Positions 43,398 to 54,681 of a stretch of 64,000 nucleotides of DNA are shown here, piece after piece; position 1 is the first letter of the stretch, and every line of letters starts with the position of its first letter. The DNA is from Bombardia bombarda (lineage: Eukaryota; Ascomycota; Sordariomycetes; Sordariales; Lasiosphaeriaceae), in NCBI GenBank assembly GCA_030512295.1, contig JAULSR010000010.1, positions 744,001-808,000 of the forward strand, given 5' to 3'. The notes beneath the pieces are model-generated. The model was not told the DNA's origin, made no database searches, and was given only the letters and a program-made list of their open reading frames with translations. The position numbers and the translations under genes were made by a program.

Positions 43398-43476
43398 GGG
43401 GCAGACCGGGGATTAAACCCGGGACCTCTCGCATGTGTGACCCAAAGCGAGAATCATACCTCTAGACCATCAGCCC
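43398..43476 (-). tRNA. tRNA-Pro (anticodon UGG), with short intron, degenerate
   Basis: On the minus strand GGGCTGA pairs with TCTGCCC (one T-T mismatch at the fifth pair). The D arm GTCTAGAGGTATGAT follows. The anticodon stem CTCGC/GCGAG encloses TTTGGGT plus about 7 extra bases, giving anticodon TGG and a very short intron. The T stem CCGGG/CCCGG encloses TTTAATC, where the near-invariant C56 is T. The arms are those of fungal tRNA-Pro, but the two defects suggest weakened function or a decaying copy. Confidence 0.8.
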
Positions 43477-43481
43477 GATAA

Positions 43482-43491
43482 TGTTGTTGTT

Positions 43492-43532
<41 letters not shown>

Positions 43533-43536
43533 CGTT
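43482..43536. repeat. (TTG)n microsatellite
   Basis: About 17 TTG units, two interrupted, starting five bases upstream of the tRNA-Pro 5' end. Confidence 0.9.
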
Positions 43537-44823
43537 GTGTGACTCCCTTTTCCCGTGGTATAGTTGAGGGGAGACGTGGCATCTGTCGACCGATTGTTCT
43601 AGTCTCAGGTGCTCAGACTAGTTGTTACGCGGGCGCCTCCCCAACACCCGCCACCCCCTCACCAATCCCCGCCAGTTGGTCTGAGGTAGTCTCAGGTAGT
43701 CTCACAGATCAGGCCAGTCTACCCTCCCCAGCTTACAGCTGACAGGTATCACGGCTACGGGCCTCGCACTTAATACCTGCAGTGCCTTTCTACACTTAAT
43801 TGGCCGAGTGCATTATCCGACAACCTGCGCAGACTAGGCGCAGGCCAGATAAGGTAGGCATACATCGCTTTCAACTGTCTCACCGGTCCCACCATTTTAC
43901 GCCCGTGTTTGCGTGGTGTAACCTTGACCTCGCCTGGTTGCACCCGGCTTGCAGTACGGTTGGGTTCCTTATAGCTTCCAATGGTTGGTCGGTATTATAT
44001 TAAGACCGGAAATGTATATGAGCTCGGGCGTTGTATGCCTTACATATCAGAATGCACATATTTTAATAGGATTAAGGCGAAGTGGCGTCTACGCTCGGTC
44101 AATATACGGCCGTACCTCAGTCATCCAGTCACTAACGATGTTGGCTGGCGTATTATGACATATTCCTTGAAAGGACCCCGCTCAGCCTGATGTGATGTGT
44201 AGGGGGTATCGCCCAAGTGAACTTGATATTTCGCTTTCTCGGTGATTCACTTCTAAATTCAAAAGGGAGCCATACATGATTAGTAACTGTAAGGCTTGCA
44301 GTTCGACCTTAGATAGAATAAGGTAGCTATGTTGAGTCTGAATAAAGTCGAGCCGTCTGATCTCAACTCTGAACCCTTCGATATAGAGGAAGTGTTATCG
44401 TTTAATGATTTGCACTATAGTGTTACTTTGAGATGTGATGTCACCTCATGGCGTGGTATTGAGGTACTGGGGTACGGGATGAATCGGGCTCGACTTACTG
44501 CCTCGATGCCCGCTAAATATAGTTGGCAATAACATGGAAAACAACGAGACGGCATTATGATAGGGGCTGGTCTGTGGGGGCTGGTCTGGTACCTATTGGG
44601 CAAAACATTGATCATAGTCATTGCAGTCGGGGCCCAGTGAAGAAGGCATCCAGCTGGTTTGCTGTCGTTGTGGCTATATAAAGCTACGAGGAGCTCCCCA
44701 AACTGGGCTATGATTCTGTTCTTTATCCAACAACATCTTCACCACACTCTATTCATGCAGATTTAAACTACCTTTTCAAAAGAAACACGTTCTTCTAACA
44801 ACACTCAACTCATCGTCATCGCA
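43537..44823. other. Intergenic, partly AT-rich
   Basis: 1.29 kb without a supportable gene. From about 43970 to 44530 the composition turns AT-rich with frequent TA steps, unlike the GC-rich genes on either side. This could be old repeat-derived DNA, but no transposon protein is recognisable. The right end is the promoter of the 52-residue gene. Confidence 0.4.
44675..44682 (+). promoter_or_regulatory. TATA box of the 52-residue gene
   Basis: TATATAAA in ggctatataaagc, 149 bases before the ATG at 44824. A long AC-rich leader follows, typical of strongly expressed fungal genes. Confidence 0.6.
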
Positions 44824-45059
44824 ATGGCTGAACGCTGCGCTCATAAAGATTGTACCAACAGATACTGCGCCGCTCGTAAGTCTTCACTTTCTATCTGGTT
44901 TCGTGTCACCACGATTTCGATCCGTACCTCAAACCAATCTAACACCTTCTAGACAAGCCGGATGGGTCTCAGCAGAAGCCTTCTTTCGATAAACTCGATG
45001 ATGGCGCAGGAGTTCCGACTCTCATCACCGCTGTCCATGGATCGATCTTGAATGAGTAG
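44824..45059 (+). CDS. 52-residue Cys/His-rich small protein
   Basis: Two exons, 44824-44875 and 44953-45059, joined through a clean 77-nt intron (gtaagt ... ttctag), giving 52 residues. The N-terminal part, MAERCAHKDCTNRYCAAHK, has three Cys and two His in close spacing and could bind a metal. The C-terminal half (SFDKLDDGAGVPTLITAVHG) is acidic to neutral. There is no signal peptide. Support comes from a good TATA box, a long A-rich leader ending caATGg, consensus splice sites and an open frame on both sides of the intron. I do not recognise a family. The Cys/His region faintly recalls the AN1-type finger of the gene 1 kb downstream, but shared ancestry is only a guess. Confidence 0.55.
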
Positions 45060-45976
45060 TGGATTGGGCTTGATGGTTTAAGGGTTGTCCTGTGAGACAC
45101 TATCCAGCTTGGTAGTATGGGTCCTTACAAGAGAGCAACATGGGTGTACACCCATTACGTTAGCGCTCACTTGGATTTGTTGTCTCTTGATGGAACTTCC
45201 TTTGCCTTGAATTCGCTTTCAATGTTGTCGCGAACCATGATCACTACTTACTGTTTCTTCTTTCTGCTGGATGGACGATAGGAAATCTGGAGAAAGACCT
45301 CTATTTGCGTTAGCATATTTGCTTGACCTCAGTACCACTCACTTAACTTGAGGAAGTAGCTCGTATCTGTTACGTAACTTGTCATTTTGCTACCTTGTGT
45401 ATGAAAGTGTCTTATGTCATTCCTCCTTGCAATCAGGATCGCAAATAATTTAATCCTAGATTAGCTGGACCAAACGCTACCTGCCAAGCGCAACCATGAC
45501 TCCACGTTCTAGCCTGGATCTATTCATCTCAACATAGATTTCCAACGCATTGAGTAGCCTGATGATTGCAGTGCGTGGAAAGAACTAGGAAATGAGGTGA
45601 TGATGATCAAGGTCGTAGTCTAGAATAGCTGGTCTTCGGGCGGTGCAATTGTGAACCCCCGCAAAGCTCGTGTCTATGCAACAACCATGCTATCGGCAGG
45701 GGTAAATGGCACTGTGGTACGCACAGTAATTTAGACACTGTGTCAAGACCCACACTCCGCTGTTGCCTTCCACAGCTTACGTTTGGTCAGGAACTAACTA
45801 CCTACAACCTACCCAAACGTATTGCTACGACCGAGCATGCTACTTTATGCAAAACGTGCAAAGTTCATGACTGGATTTAATATCACGATTTGACACGTTG
45901 AAAATAACGATAGTGACTTAATTCGTATCGAGGCCTCATTTCTTTGCAAGACGCATCACCTTTTGTCGATAAAAAG
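45060..45976. other. Intergenic
   Basis: 917 bases of moderately AT-rich DNA between two plus-strand genes. No gene or repeat seen. Confidence 0.45.
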
Positions 45977-47502
45977 ATGACCCCTCTGTGGTCATGTGGT
46001 TGGGCGGGGTGCGAGTTGCCAGCTGTCCAGCGCACGGGAGACTGCTTGCTCTGCAACAGGCATCTTTGCCGGACTCACTTGGGAGACCAGTGGCATAAGT
46101 GCCCCAAGCCAGAGGTAAATATGATAGGCGCCTTCAATTGATTCCTTCCGTCGCCGAAATATCCACTGATCATTTGGTCTAGACGAACTGGAAGGAGTAC
46201 AGCGTTCAGTATGCAGCAGCTGATTCCCAGCGGCTGGACGAGCTGTGTCGACGGATTAACGGCGAGAACCTATGCGCATGCGCGTCACAGCTGCGCGGGG
46301 GCGTGCAGTGCGCGGTTGACCTTTCGCCCAAGAAACTCCGGTCTTTGATGGGCGGACAGAACTGCCATGCCGGGGTCGTGTTCACGGACGGCGTGGTGTG
46401 GCTCGCACGGCTCCGTTTATCCAACGTCATATCGCCGCTGCCAGAGGTGCGCGACTACGTGCTGCGGAGCGAGGCTGCGACCATGTTGTTTCTAAAGCGC
46501 CATACGAGGATCCCCTCTCCCCGCGTGTTTGGCTGGGCGTGCGAGTCTGATCCCGGGAATGCGGTAGGTGTCGGGTACATCCTTATGGAGAAACTCGAGG
46601 GCACGCCGCTGGACTGGCAGAATGCAACGACTGCACAGAGAGAGAAGGTGGTGCGGCAGCTTGCAGATATTATGCTCGAGATTGAAAGGCACCCTTTTGA
46701 TAGATTGGGATCGCTCACGCCGATGACAGCAGTGTCGAGAGCAGAGATGGGAATGGTGGCGGAGGCTGATCCCCATATAGAAGTGCAGAGTCTTGCGCAG
46801 CATTCTACGTTTCGCTCGGGTGAGAATGGTAGGCCGCTAGGGCCTTTTCGCTCGTCGAAGGAGGCTATTCATGCGCTTGTGGAGGCATATCTTGGTATGA
46901 TTGCCAGTGGTGAGATCGGGACAGCTGAGAATGCGGCAGACGTGTTTCTGGCCCACCGGTTTCGGCTCGATGTTTTGGACGAAGTCTGGAAGTCGGCGAC
47001 AGGAGAGGACGAAAAGTTCTTCCTCAAACACGCGGACGACAAGGGCGACCACATCTTTGTAAACAAAGACTTCGATATTGTCGGCATTATCGACTGGGAG
47101 TGGTGCAGCATCGTGTCGAAAGAAGAAGCCTTCGCTTCGCCATGTATGATGTGGCCCGTTGCAGCATTCTATGATGGCTTGAACGAGCTGGCGGACGAAG
47201 AGTTTTTTCTCGCGCGCGTGTTTCGTGAGAAGGGTCGAGAGGATCTCGCCCGCTGTGTGCTTGATGGGCGAAAGGTGCAGAGGTTGTTCTTTGCCCTCGG
47301 CCCGGGCGGGGCATTACACGGAGACGAGAGCACACTTATTAGTCTTTTCATGGGCCTGAAGCGGGCGTTTGATCCGGGGCATGACAGCAGAGAAGCAAAG
47401 GGAGGGAGAGAGAATGAAGAGTGGGAGGCGTGGAGGACAACGGCGCTCATGACGTGGAAGGGCGACGAGTTGTTGCAGGCCGTGTTAAAGAGCGCATCGT
47501 GA
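45977..47502 (+). CDS. AN1 zinc finger fused to APH-like kinase
   Basis: Two exons, 45977-46114 and 46183-47502; 485 residues. Exon 1 is almost exactly one AN1-type zinc finger. Its ligands are C7, C12, C23, C26, C31, H34, H40 and C42, spaced C-x4-C-x10-C-x2-C-x4-C-x2-H-x5-H-x-C. Exon 2 carries an aminoglycoside phosphotransferase (APH)-like kinase fold: ATMLFLKRHTRIPSPRVFGW with the lysine region, VGYILMEKLEGTPLDW (hinge), the catalytic loop HADDKGDHIFV, and GIIDWEW with the metal-binding Asp. In the loop the usual H-x-D-x4-N ends in His, not Asn. Fungal APH-like proteins are numerous and mostly uncharacterised. The start is the ATG directly before the finger. Confidence 0.8.
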
Positions 47503-48226
47503 AGGATGGCATGGACATGGAAGATATCGTCGTTGCCAACTACATGTAAGGAGGCACTCGTTTACAGGATGAACGCATTCAGCATCAACTCTCCGGCCCT
47601 AATGAATAATTTTAGATTCTTCATTGAAGTAAAGTGTCCCACGTCACTGCACTTCTCCTTCAATGCTGCTAGAATACCACCGTGGTATTTAGGGTTATTA
47701 GGGGCTGGGGTGGCCCCTTTCGTGCCGAGGTCAGAGCGATGGACAGAGATGAACTTTCGCAGACACGGGTAGGCTTCGTATATGCCAGGCAGAGTAATTA
47801 AACTATCGCCATCCTAGGTAACCCCGACATTCCAGCTTTGCGGCTGGATTCAATCACAAAAGACCCACTTTGTTCTGGTTACAGGATGGGCGGACAATGC
47901 TGTCATTCCGAGGGGCTTTCGGGGCGTTGTCGGACAAATCTACTACCCGAAAGTGGCACAACACATGGCAGTCAGGCTGACTGCATCACCGCTTTATTGT
48001 GTTGGCTTCCACCACAGTGCGTAATGCGGGCTCAGTGCGTGAAGGTTGGCAAGAATCCAACACGTAGTCGGAGCTGTGTTTATAAACCCTTACAAGACCA
48101 GACATTATTTTCAACGGAGCGTCCCAACCATGCTCACAACACAACCTAAAGACAACAAATTATAATTAGCGATCCACAATATCTCATAATCTTTCGCATC
48201 GTCTCAGAACAACAACATCATCAAAA
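47503..48226. other. Intergenic, promoter of FAD monooxygenase
   Basis: 724 bases, no gene supported. TATAAA at 48081-48086 lies 146 bases before the next ATG, followed by an AC-rich leader. Confidence 0.45.
48081..48086 (+). promoter_or_regulatory. TATA box
   Basis: TATAAA in gtgtttataaaccc, 146 bases upstream of the FAD monooxygenase start. Confidence 0.5.
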
Positions 48227-49510
48227 ATGGCTCCCTTCCGCCCACGCATAGCCATAGCAGGTGGCGGACCCTCGGGCGTCGCACTCGCTCTCCTCCTCCA
48301 CCGGCGCGGCATCCCCACCACCGTGTTTGAGCTGCGCAGCAAGCCAACCGCGGTCGAGCTTGCCCGTCCATCGGGCATGCTGGACCTCCACGAGGAGTCC
48401 GGACTGCAGACGATGCGGGCGTGTGGACTGCTTGATGCCTTCCAAGCGTCGGTGGGCGACTGCTCCGAAGCGATGCGCATTGTCACGTCCCAAAACAAGC
48501 TACTGCACGCCGACGAAGGGACTGAGGACTCGCAGCGCCCCGAGATTCCGCGCAATGTCCTCACCGACCTGTTTGTCAAGAACTTGCCTGAGGGCACAAT
48601 CAGATGGGGACAAAAGGCCCTGGATGCTGAGCTGGCCTGTAACTCTGCCACGGGCGCGACTGAGGTGATGCTTAAGCTGGGGGAGACGACGAGCGGTGGC
48701 GACACTACGACGGCGACATTCGACTTTGTTGTTGGGTCAGATGGGGCGTGGTCACGGATCCGCAGGCTCGTGTCTGACGTGCGGCCGTCGTACAGTGGCG
48801 TGCAGTTCGTGACGGCGACAGTGCGGCTTGCAAGCACCAAGTACCCGCGTCTGGTCGACCTCTGCGGCTCTGGCTCATTGATCGCGCTGGGCGGCGGGAA
48901 CGGCATCCTCACGCACCGCGGGCCGCAGGACTCGATCAGGGTCTATGCCAGCGTGGGCACCCCTGATGAGCATTGGGCAGAGACAGCCGGGCTAATGGGA
49001 CAGACGGCTGCGCAGGTCAAAACAAGACTACTGGCAGATGAAGGATTGTTTGGTAAATGGGCACCTGGGCTGAAAGACCTGTTGGCCACGGCGTGCGATG
49101 AAGAGACCAGGGATAATCCTGGTTTGGTTGCGGATATTATGCCGCTGTCTGAACTTCCGGTGGGCTATCGCTGGGAGCACCGTATGGGTGTGACATTGGT
49201 AGGCGATGCGGCGCATCTGATGACACCCTTTGCCGGCGAGGGAGTAAATGTCGCTCTGTGGGATGTCTTGGACCTGGCCGAAGTGCTTGGAGGGGTGCAT
49301 GGGGTGAAGAATGCGACTGAGTGGCAAGCAGTGGTGGATGAGAGGGTGGGCAGGTTCGAGGAGGGCATGCAGGCGAGAGCTAAGGAGAAGGCGGGCGAGA
49401 CCATGAGGAATAAGGAGATGATGATGGGTGAGAGCGGCGCAGAGGCTATGTCACAGGCTATGGCGCAGGCCATGGCTGCAGTGAAGCAAAGGCAAATGCA
49501 TCTTTCATGA
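48227..49510 (+). CDS. FAD-dependent monooxygenase (TetX/PHBH-like)
   Basis: Single exon, 427 residues. The class A flavoprotein monooxygenase landmarks are in order. IAIAGGGPSGVALALLLHRRG (residues 8-28) is the GxGxxG FAD site. FVVGSDGAWSRIRRLV holds the DG motif that contacts FAD and NADPH. VTLVGDAAHLMTPFAGEGVN is the GD motif with the family's HxxxPFxGxG extension. Such enzymes hydroxylate small aromatic or tetracycline-like molecules, and the spacing is closest to TetX-like members. There is no membrane segment. A Met/Ala/Gln-rich tail (SQAMAQAMAAVKQRQ) is unusual. No secondary-metabolite backbone gene lies nearby, so the substrate is unknown. Confidence 0.88.
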   Translation: MAPFRPRIAIAGGGPSGVALALLLHRRGIPTTVFELRSKPTAVELARPSGMLDLHEESGLQTMRACGLLDAFQASVGDCSEAMRIVTSQNKLLHADEGTEDSQRPEIPRNVLTDLFVKNLPEGTIRWGQKALDAELACNSATGATEVMLKLGETTSGGDTTTATFDFVVGSDGAWSRIRRLVSDVRPSYSGVQFVTATVRLASTKYPRLVDLCGSGSLIALGGGNGILTHRGPQDSIRVYASVGTPDEHWAETAGLMGQTAAQVKTRLLADEGLFGKWAPGLKDLLATACDEETRDNPGLVADIMPLSELPVGYRWEHRMGVTLVGDAAHLMTPFAGEGVNVALWDVLDLAEVLGGVHGVKNATEWQAVVDERVGRFEEGMQARAKEKAGETMRNKEMMMGESGAEAMSQAMAQAMAAVKQRQMHLS

Positions 49511-50811
49511 AGATGATTGCTGTCGGATCTTTTTTGGCGAGCTTTTCCACATACCCAATGTAGTCTTGTCTAAGACACTCCCCATCATGTACTAGAGATT
49601 TACGAAAGAGTAGTGGTTTCTCTGAATGCCACCCCCAAGTAGATTGGGTTACATTGGTGTTCATCGCATCTCAGGTCTATAAGCGCTCAAGTTACCAAAC
49701 CTCCTGTTTTGAATGTAAATATCTAATGCATGAGCTGTACATTTACCATCCATCTGAGCGGCGTGATATTTACAATATAGTTCTGGGCAACGCTACAGGG
49801 GATACCACAAACCCATCCAGGGCGACAGAGAAAAATAGGGCAGCATCAAGACCGGCTCCTCCTCAGCCCTACGAGAATCTGACCAATTCCACCAATCAAC
49901 CGCAGAAGCAACCCGTTGAAGTTGCCTTCAGCTCGCCTCAAACAGGTCGCAACCCGTGGAATGTCACATGCTCTCAGACGGTCAGACCCATGTATGTAAT
50001 GGGAGATTTTGGGGTTCCAGGACCGTGTTTCCTCTAGTCTCCTCCACCGAGCAGGGAAGCTTGGCCTGAGCAGAATGTTTAAATCCACCAACCAAGCGTA
50101 GTTCCGCCGCCAAGACGTCGCAGCTGGAGCACTCGCCTGGCATCTTCGTGTAACACCATGCCTGAATTGCCAAGGCCGGCAAGAAACCCGCTCGCAAGCC
50201 TAGACAAATATCATGACACGGAAATATCGGCCACTTCCGAGAGTGGAAGCTGTGATGCTTCACAATTCTGTCTAGCGTTGGAATATCAAGTTGAACAGCG
50301 ATGGGTTACAGAACCGCATCGAGCGTTGCTTGCAGAAACGTCAAGTAAGACACAACGTTTCTAGACAAGTGCCAAAGTGTTGATTCGTGCGAATTCACTC
50401 CAGCAATCGGAGATGCAGCACCGGTAGTTGAGCTTTTGGGTCTCTTGGCGATGTTGTGGCGTCTGTGGAACAGCTGCTAGAACCATCGCGAGTTCGGGGT
50501 GCGTTATTGGCGCGGCAATGGTGGATACTGGATCAGTCCTTCATCGCGCCCATGGTGGATCAGAACATGGTGGACCATGAAACGGTCGATAGGAAAAAGG
50601 GGTTAACAAAACATCCCAGCCGATGACGACAACCGAGAAATGAGTATGATAATGCAAACAAGTATAAGTTATTTCGAAAAGTCTGATGATATATCAACCA
50701 ACCTCAGCCAGCCAGCCATCACCCTCACACCTCTGATCAGGTTCAACAGCTTCAGTCTCAAGCCCAAGACAACTCTTACCAAACGAAAAAAGAAAGACAC
50801 AGAAACTCACC
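49511..50811. other. Intergenic
   Basis: 1.3 kb between two plus-strand genes. The longest frame (49654-50037) lacks recognisable features. No repeat seen. Confidence 0.45.
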
Positions 50812-51645
50812 ATGTCTTCCAAAACGCTTGCCGCTCTTCTTGCTTCTTTTGCTCTGGCCTCAGCTGCCACGACCAACACGAACCTGCAGACGGCCTTCCC
50901 CAAGTCGTCGGGCACCACCGCCCTCGCAGCTGTCAAGACCATCGCCGCGAGCGCCACCTTCGATGGCGGCATGTACCAGTGGGACCGCAGCCCGTCGACC
51001 TGCAACGACCAGGCCGAGGGCGGCGATGCCGATGCCGTCTTCATCCTCGAGGACGGCGCCACGCTGAGCAACGTGGTCATCGGCCCCAACAACGGCGAGG
51101 GCGTGCACTGCAAGGGCAAATGCACCCTGAACAACGTGTACGCTTTCACTCCCTCCTAACCTGTACACACAACACACACAAGACAAAGAGCAAACCTAAC
51201 CCCTAACCAAAACAACAGCTGGTGGACCGACGTCTGCGAAGACGCCGCCACCTTCCTCCAGACCTCGGGCACGTCCTACGTCAACGGCGGCGGTGCGCGC
51301 AACGCCGACGACAAGGTGCTGCAGCACAACGGCGCCGGCACCGTGGCCGTCAAGAACTTCTGGGTCAGCAACGTCGGCAAGGTGTACCGCTCGTGTGGCA
51401 ACTGCAAGACCCAGTACGCCCGCCACTCGACCTTCACCAACATCCACGTCGAGGACACCTCGGTCGTGGCCGGCGTCAACAGCAACTACGGCGACACCAC
51501 CTACATCAAGGACTCGTGCGTCGAGGACTCCAAGACGTGCTGGGTCTATACGGGCAACAACAGCGGCAAGGAGCCCACCAAGGTTGCGTCGGGCCCCACT
51601 GGTACCGCTTGCACGACTGCAGCTATCAAGACCTCTGCTTGCTAG
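50812..51645 (+). CDS. Secreted pectate lyase, PL3 family
   Basis: Two exons, 50812-51137 and 51219-51645; 250 residues. A signal peptide (about residues 1-18, LAALLASFALASA) precedes a single parallel beta-helix domain of family PL3. Family segments are FDGGMYQWDRSP, GGDADAVFILEDGATLSNVV, GEGVHCKGKCTLNNVWWTDV (across the intron), CEDAATF and the Cys-rich SCGNCKTQYARHS. PL3 enzymes are calcium-dependent and cleave polygalacturonate by beta-elimination at alkaline pH, and are frequent in plant pathogens and rotters. Paired cysteines suggest disulfides in the secreted form. Confidence 0.95.
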
Positions 51646-52216
51646 GTTGGAGACAGGAAGGGAGCGTGTTTGCCCAAGTTTGGTCATTGACGAGTTTGGC
51701 ATCAAAAAAAAAAACCATTATGATTCATTCACTCACTTGAGTTTGTACATATTTATCTTGCCCAAGTACATAACAATCGGGAATAAATTGCTTCTTGTAA
51801 AGCTTTATTATCAGTTCTTGCGGCTTCTCAGTTAGAACTCAGACGAGTATTTGGTTGTCTGGAAGGGGGCTACACCTTGTTCAGGGGTTATGGCGTGAGT
51901 GGCTGGCGGCCGACGTAGAGTCTGAGTAGCTGCACATGCACTTTGCTGCTGCAAGGCAGACAAAAAAAGAAGGGATGAAAGGGATAAATGTTGTTTCAAG
52001 GTATGCAGGTATTAGAATACCGGCTCCGGGTCATGGGCAAATGATGTATTGGAAGTAAATGTCCAAGAAGTGTATTTCCGTCCCCAACATCCGCCATCTA
52101 GAGACCTTTGTCAAGCTGCCGTACCTATCGCGGTTCAGAGACGTAAGAATCTCTCAAAAGACAACCCTTGTATATCCAGAAAGGTGTGGTGAAAGGAAGA
52201 AGAAACAGACACCTAA
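51646..52216. other. Shared 3' region, PL3 and GH55
   Basis: 571 bases between convergent stops, AT-rich on the left, including a run of ten A at 51705-51714. No gene. Confidence 0.5.
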
Positions 52217-54681
52217 CTAAGCTGTGTATCGCCCGACATCGCCACCACCGCCAGGCCAAGATCCAGTAAACCCATTGTTGGTGACAATCTGGGTTCCATC
52301 AGCCAGCCGCAGACCAGCGAAGCTGTCCTTGGAGCACAGCCCAAATGCCTGGAGATTCGATGGCGTCTGCTGGATCCAGTGCACCACGTTCTGGCACTGG
52401 AACTGTCCCGCGCACGACTGGTAGCCAGGGCCACTGAAGAAGGTCCACGATGCCGACGCATACGTGTAGATGTTGCTGCCGCCGTTGATGTAGTTGGACA
52501 GGCCCATGCGGCAGCGGGCATCGCCGCTACCGCACCAGCTGAAATCAGGATCACCTCCAGCGGCGTTGGCAGTCCACGGGGCGGGCAGAAGCTGCAGGTT
52601 GTTATCACCCTGGTCGTAGTTGGTCTCGCTCTGGAGCATGGTGACAAGCACGTTGGAGGCGCTGTGTAGGTTTAGCTGGTACAGCCACCAGTGCTCGGAG
52701 CCTAGAGCATGCAGCCAGGTGCCCTTGGTGGCCTCGACGAGGGCACCGCCCTTGCCGGCGATGTTGCTGCCGCCGTCAAAGTTCTCGGTAGTGTGGTCGG
52801 CCACCCAATTCCACACGTTCTCCACGTAGGCGGACGAGGTGGACGAAAAGTGCATACCAATATAGGCGGCTTGACACTGGTGGGCTGGGTCACGGCAAGC
52901 ATTGGTAAGCGCATCGGCGCCACGGGTACCGCCGACAGTCACAAGCGAGTTCCACAAGGCCACTTGACCAGGCGAGGAGCCGGCTGCATTGAACTGCACA
53001 ATGATGGCGCCCGGAAGAACGTCGGATACAGTGAAGCGCATGTCCTGGATTTGGATGGTGCCAACGTCACCGGGGTTGCCGATCTTGACGACTGGCTTCG
53101 GGTTCGAGGCATCCTTGAAGAAAGCGCCGTTGCCCGTGATGGTGGCCCATGCCTCGCCGACAATCCGGGATCCGATGGGGACGAGCAGAGTAGAATCGAC
53201 GCGATACTTGCCAAAGGGGAAGTAGGCGATCTTGTTAGTGCTGGCGGCAAGCTGGAGAATGGCATTGAGCGTGGCAGACTCGTCGATGGTGTGGTCACCC
53301 AGAACAGTACGACCGCCATTTTGCGCCGGGTCCTTGACATTGAGGAAGCCCGACACAGGGGTGGTGGCGTAGTTGGGCGCCGGGACGTATGGGTACTTTC
53401 CGCTCGGTGCGAGAGCAGCAGGACGAGCGTTGCTTGAAGAGATGTTGGCGTAAATGGGGTTGTGATTGACCGTGTTGGCGTAAGAAAACTGTGCAACATG
53501 GCTCTGGGCGGGTAGGACGAAGCTGCTGGGGCCTTGAACAATGTCGCTGTTGGTATCCTTGTTCAGGTTCTCGATCAAGAAAGACGGGAAGGTCGACGTT
53601 TTGAAAGTCACGCCCGAGTTGATGGAGGTGGCATCGATCAGGGCAATCCAGGGATAACCGCCCGTGTGGAGGACAGCACTTCCGACAGTGTCAAAAGTTG
53701 GGTTGACAATGCTAATCGTGCTTCCACCGGTAATCAACATGCCCACCGTGTTCTGGTAGAAGTAGATGCTCTTATAGAGCGCCTGTTGGTGCCCGTCATG
53801 CCAGATACCATTCTAAACAGAGTTAGCGACGTCGGGCGATGGGTGGACTCTTGTCCTCGTACCTGTCCCTTCTCGATGCGCACGTCAGAGAGCCCCAGGG
53901 TAGAACCACGGCCGAGGTGGATACCAGAGTGGCCGTTGCCATTGACTGAAGAGGCCATGCGGATTTTGACATTCTGCAGCTGAGCAGCCTGGGCGACACC
54001 CCAGTAGAGCGCGGTGAAGGCGTTTCCCCCGGGGATGTTGGTAGTGTCGAGAATCAGGTTCTTCAGGCCAACGGCGAAGGAGAGCTCGCCAGAGACACCG
54101 GTGGAGGGATCTTGGCCGTTGATGAGAATTTGGTCTCCCTGGAAACCAGCAGCGGCTCTGATGATGGGGGGCTAAAGGGGGAGACGAGATTAGCAACAGC
54201 TAGACCAGGGGCTTTTTAAAGGGCACAGCTCACATTGGTGGCGTCACCCATGAGAATGGTATCGGTGTTCATCTTGATGCTTGATGAGATGTCGTACGTT
54301 CCTGGCGGGATGTACACAACCTGTTGGCACGAACTCAGTCAGCATCTTCAACGTTATCTGTCTTGGGAGTATCAAACACACTCTTGGCTGAGAAGCGAGC
54401 CATTCTCCATGGCGCGTGGCTCCACTTGTGCCGGCATTGATGGCGGTTTGGATGCTGGCGCCGTTGCCCGGAGTGGCAGCCTGGTAGACGGCGTAGGAAA
54501 AGTCGCCGTCAAGATCGGGGGCAAAGCCACGAACGGCGCCTGAGGTGTGGTCAATGTTGGAGTACCAGAAGCTGGTGGCCTGGCGCTTCTCGGGCTGTTC
54601 CGTGTCGCGGGCGTCACTCTCGACAACAGGAGCCGCAACAGCTCCGGTCAGAAAGGCGGCGATGACGGTGGCGAACTTCAT
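52217..54681 (-). CDS. Secreted exo-beta-1,3-glucanase, GH55
   Basis: Four exons: 54681-54382, 54320-54234, 54171-53863, 53812-52217; 763 residues. A signal peptide (about 1-17) is followed by a short propeptide ending in a Kex2-type KR at residues 32-33. Two tandem right-handed beta-helix domains typical of GH55 follow. The first opens FWYSNIDHTSGAVRGFAPDL and includes VVYIPPGTYDISSSI and GNGHSGIHLGRGS. The second includes GRTVLGDHTIDESATLNAIL, AYFPFGKYRVDSTL, EHWWLYQLNLHSASNV and the late Cys-containing loops. GH55 enzymes remove glucose or short units from beta-1,3-glucans of fungal walls or callose. Introns are 49-62 nt and all in phase 0. Confidence 0.95.
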
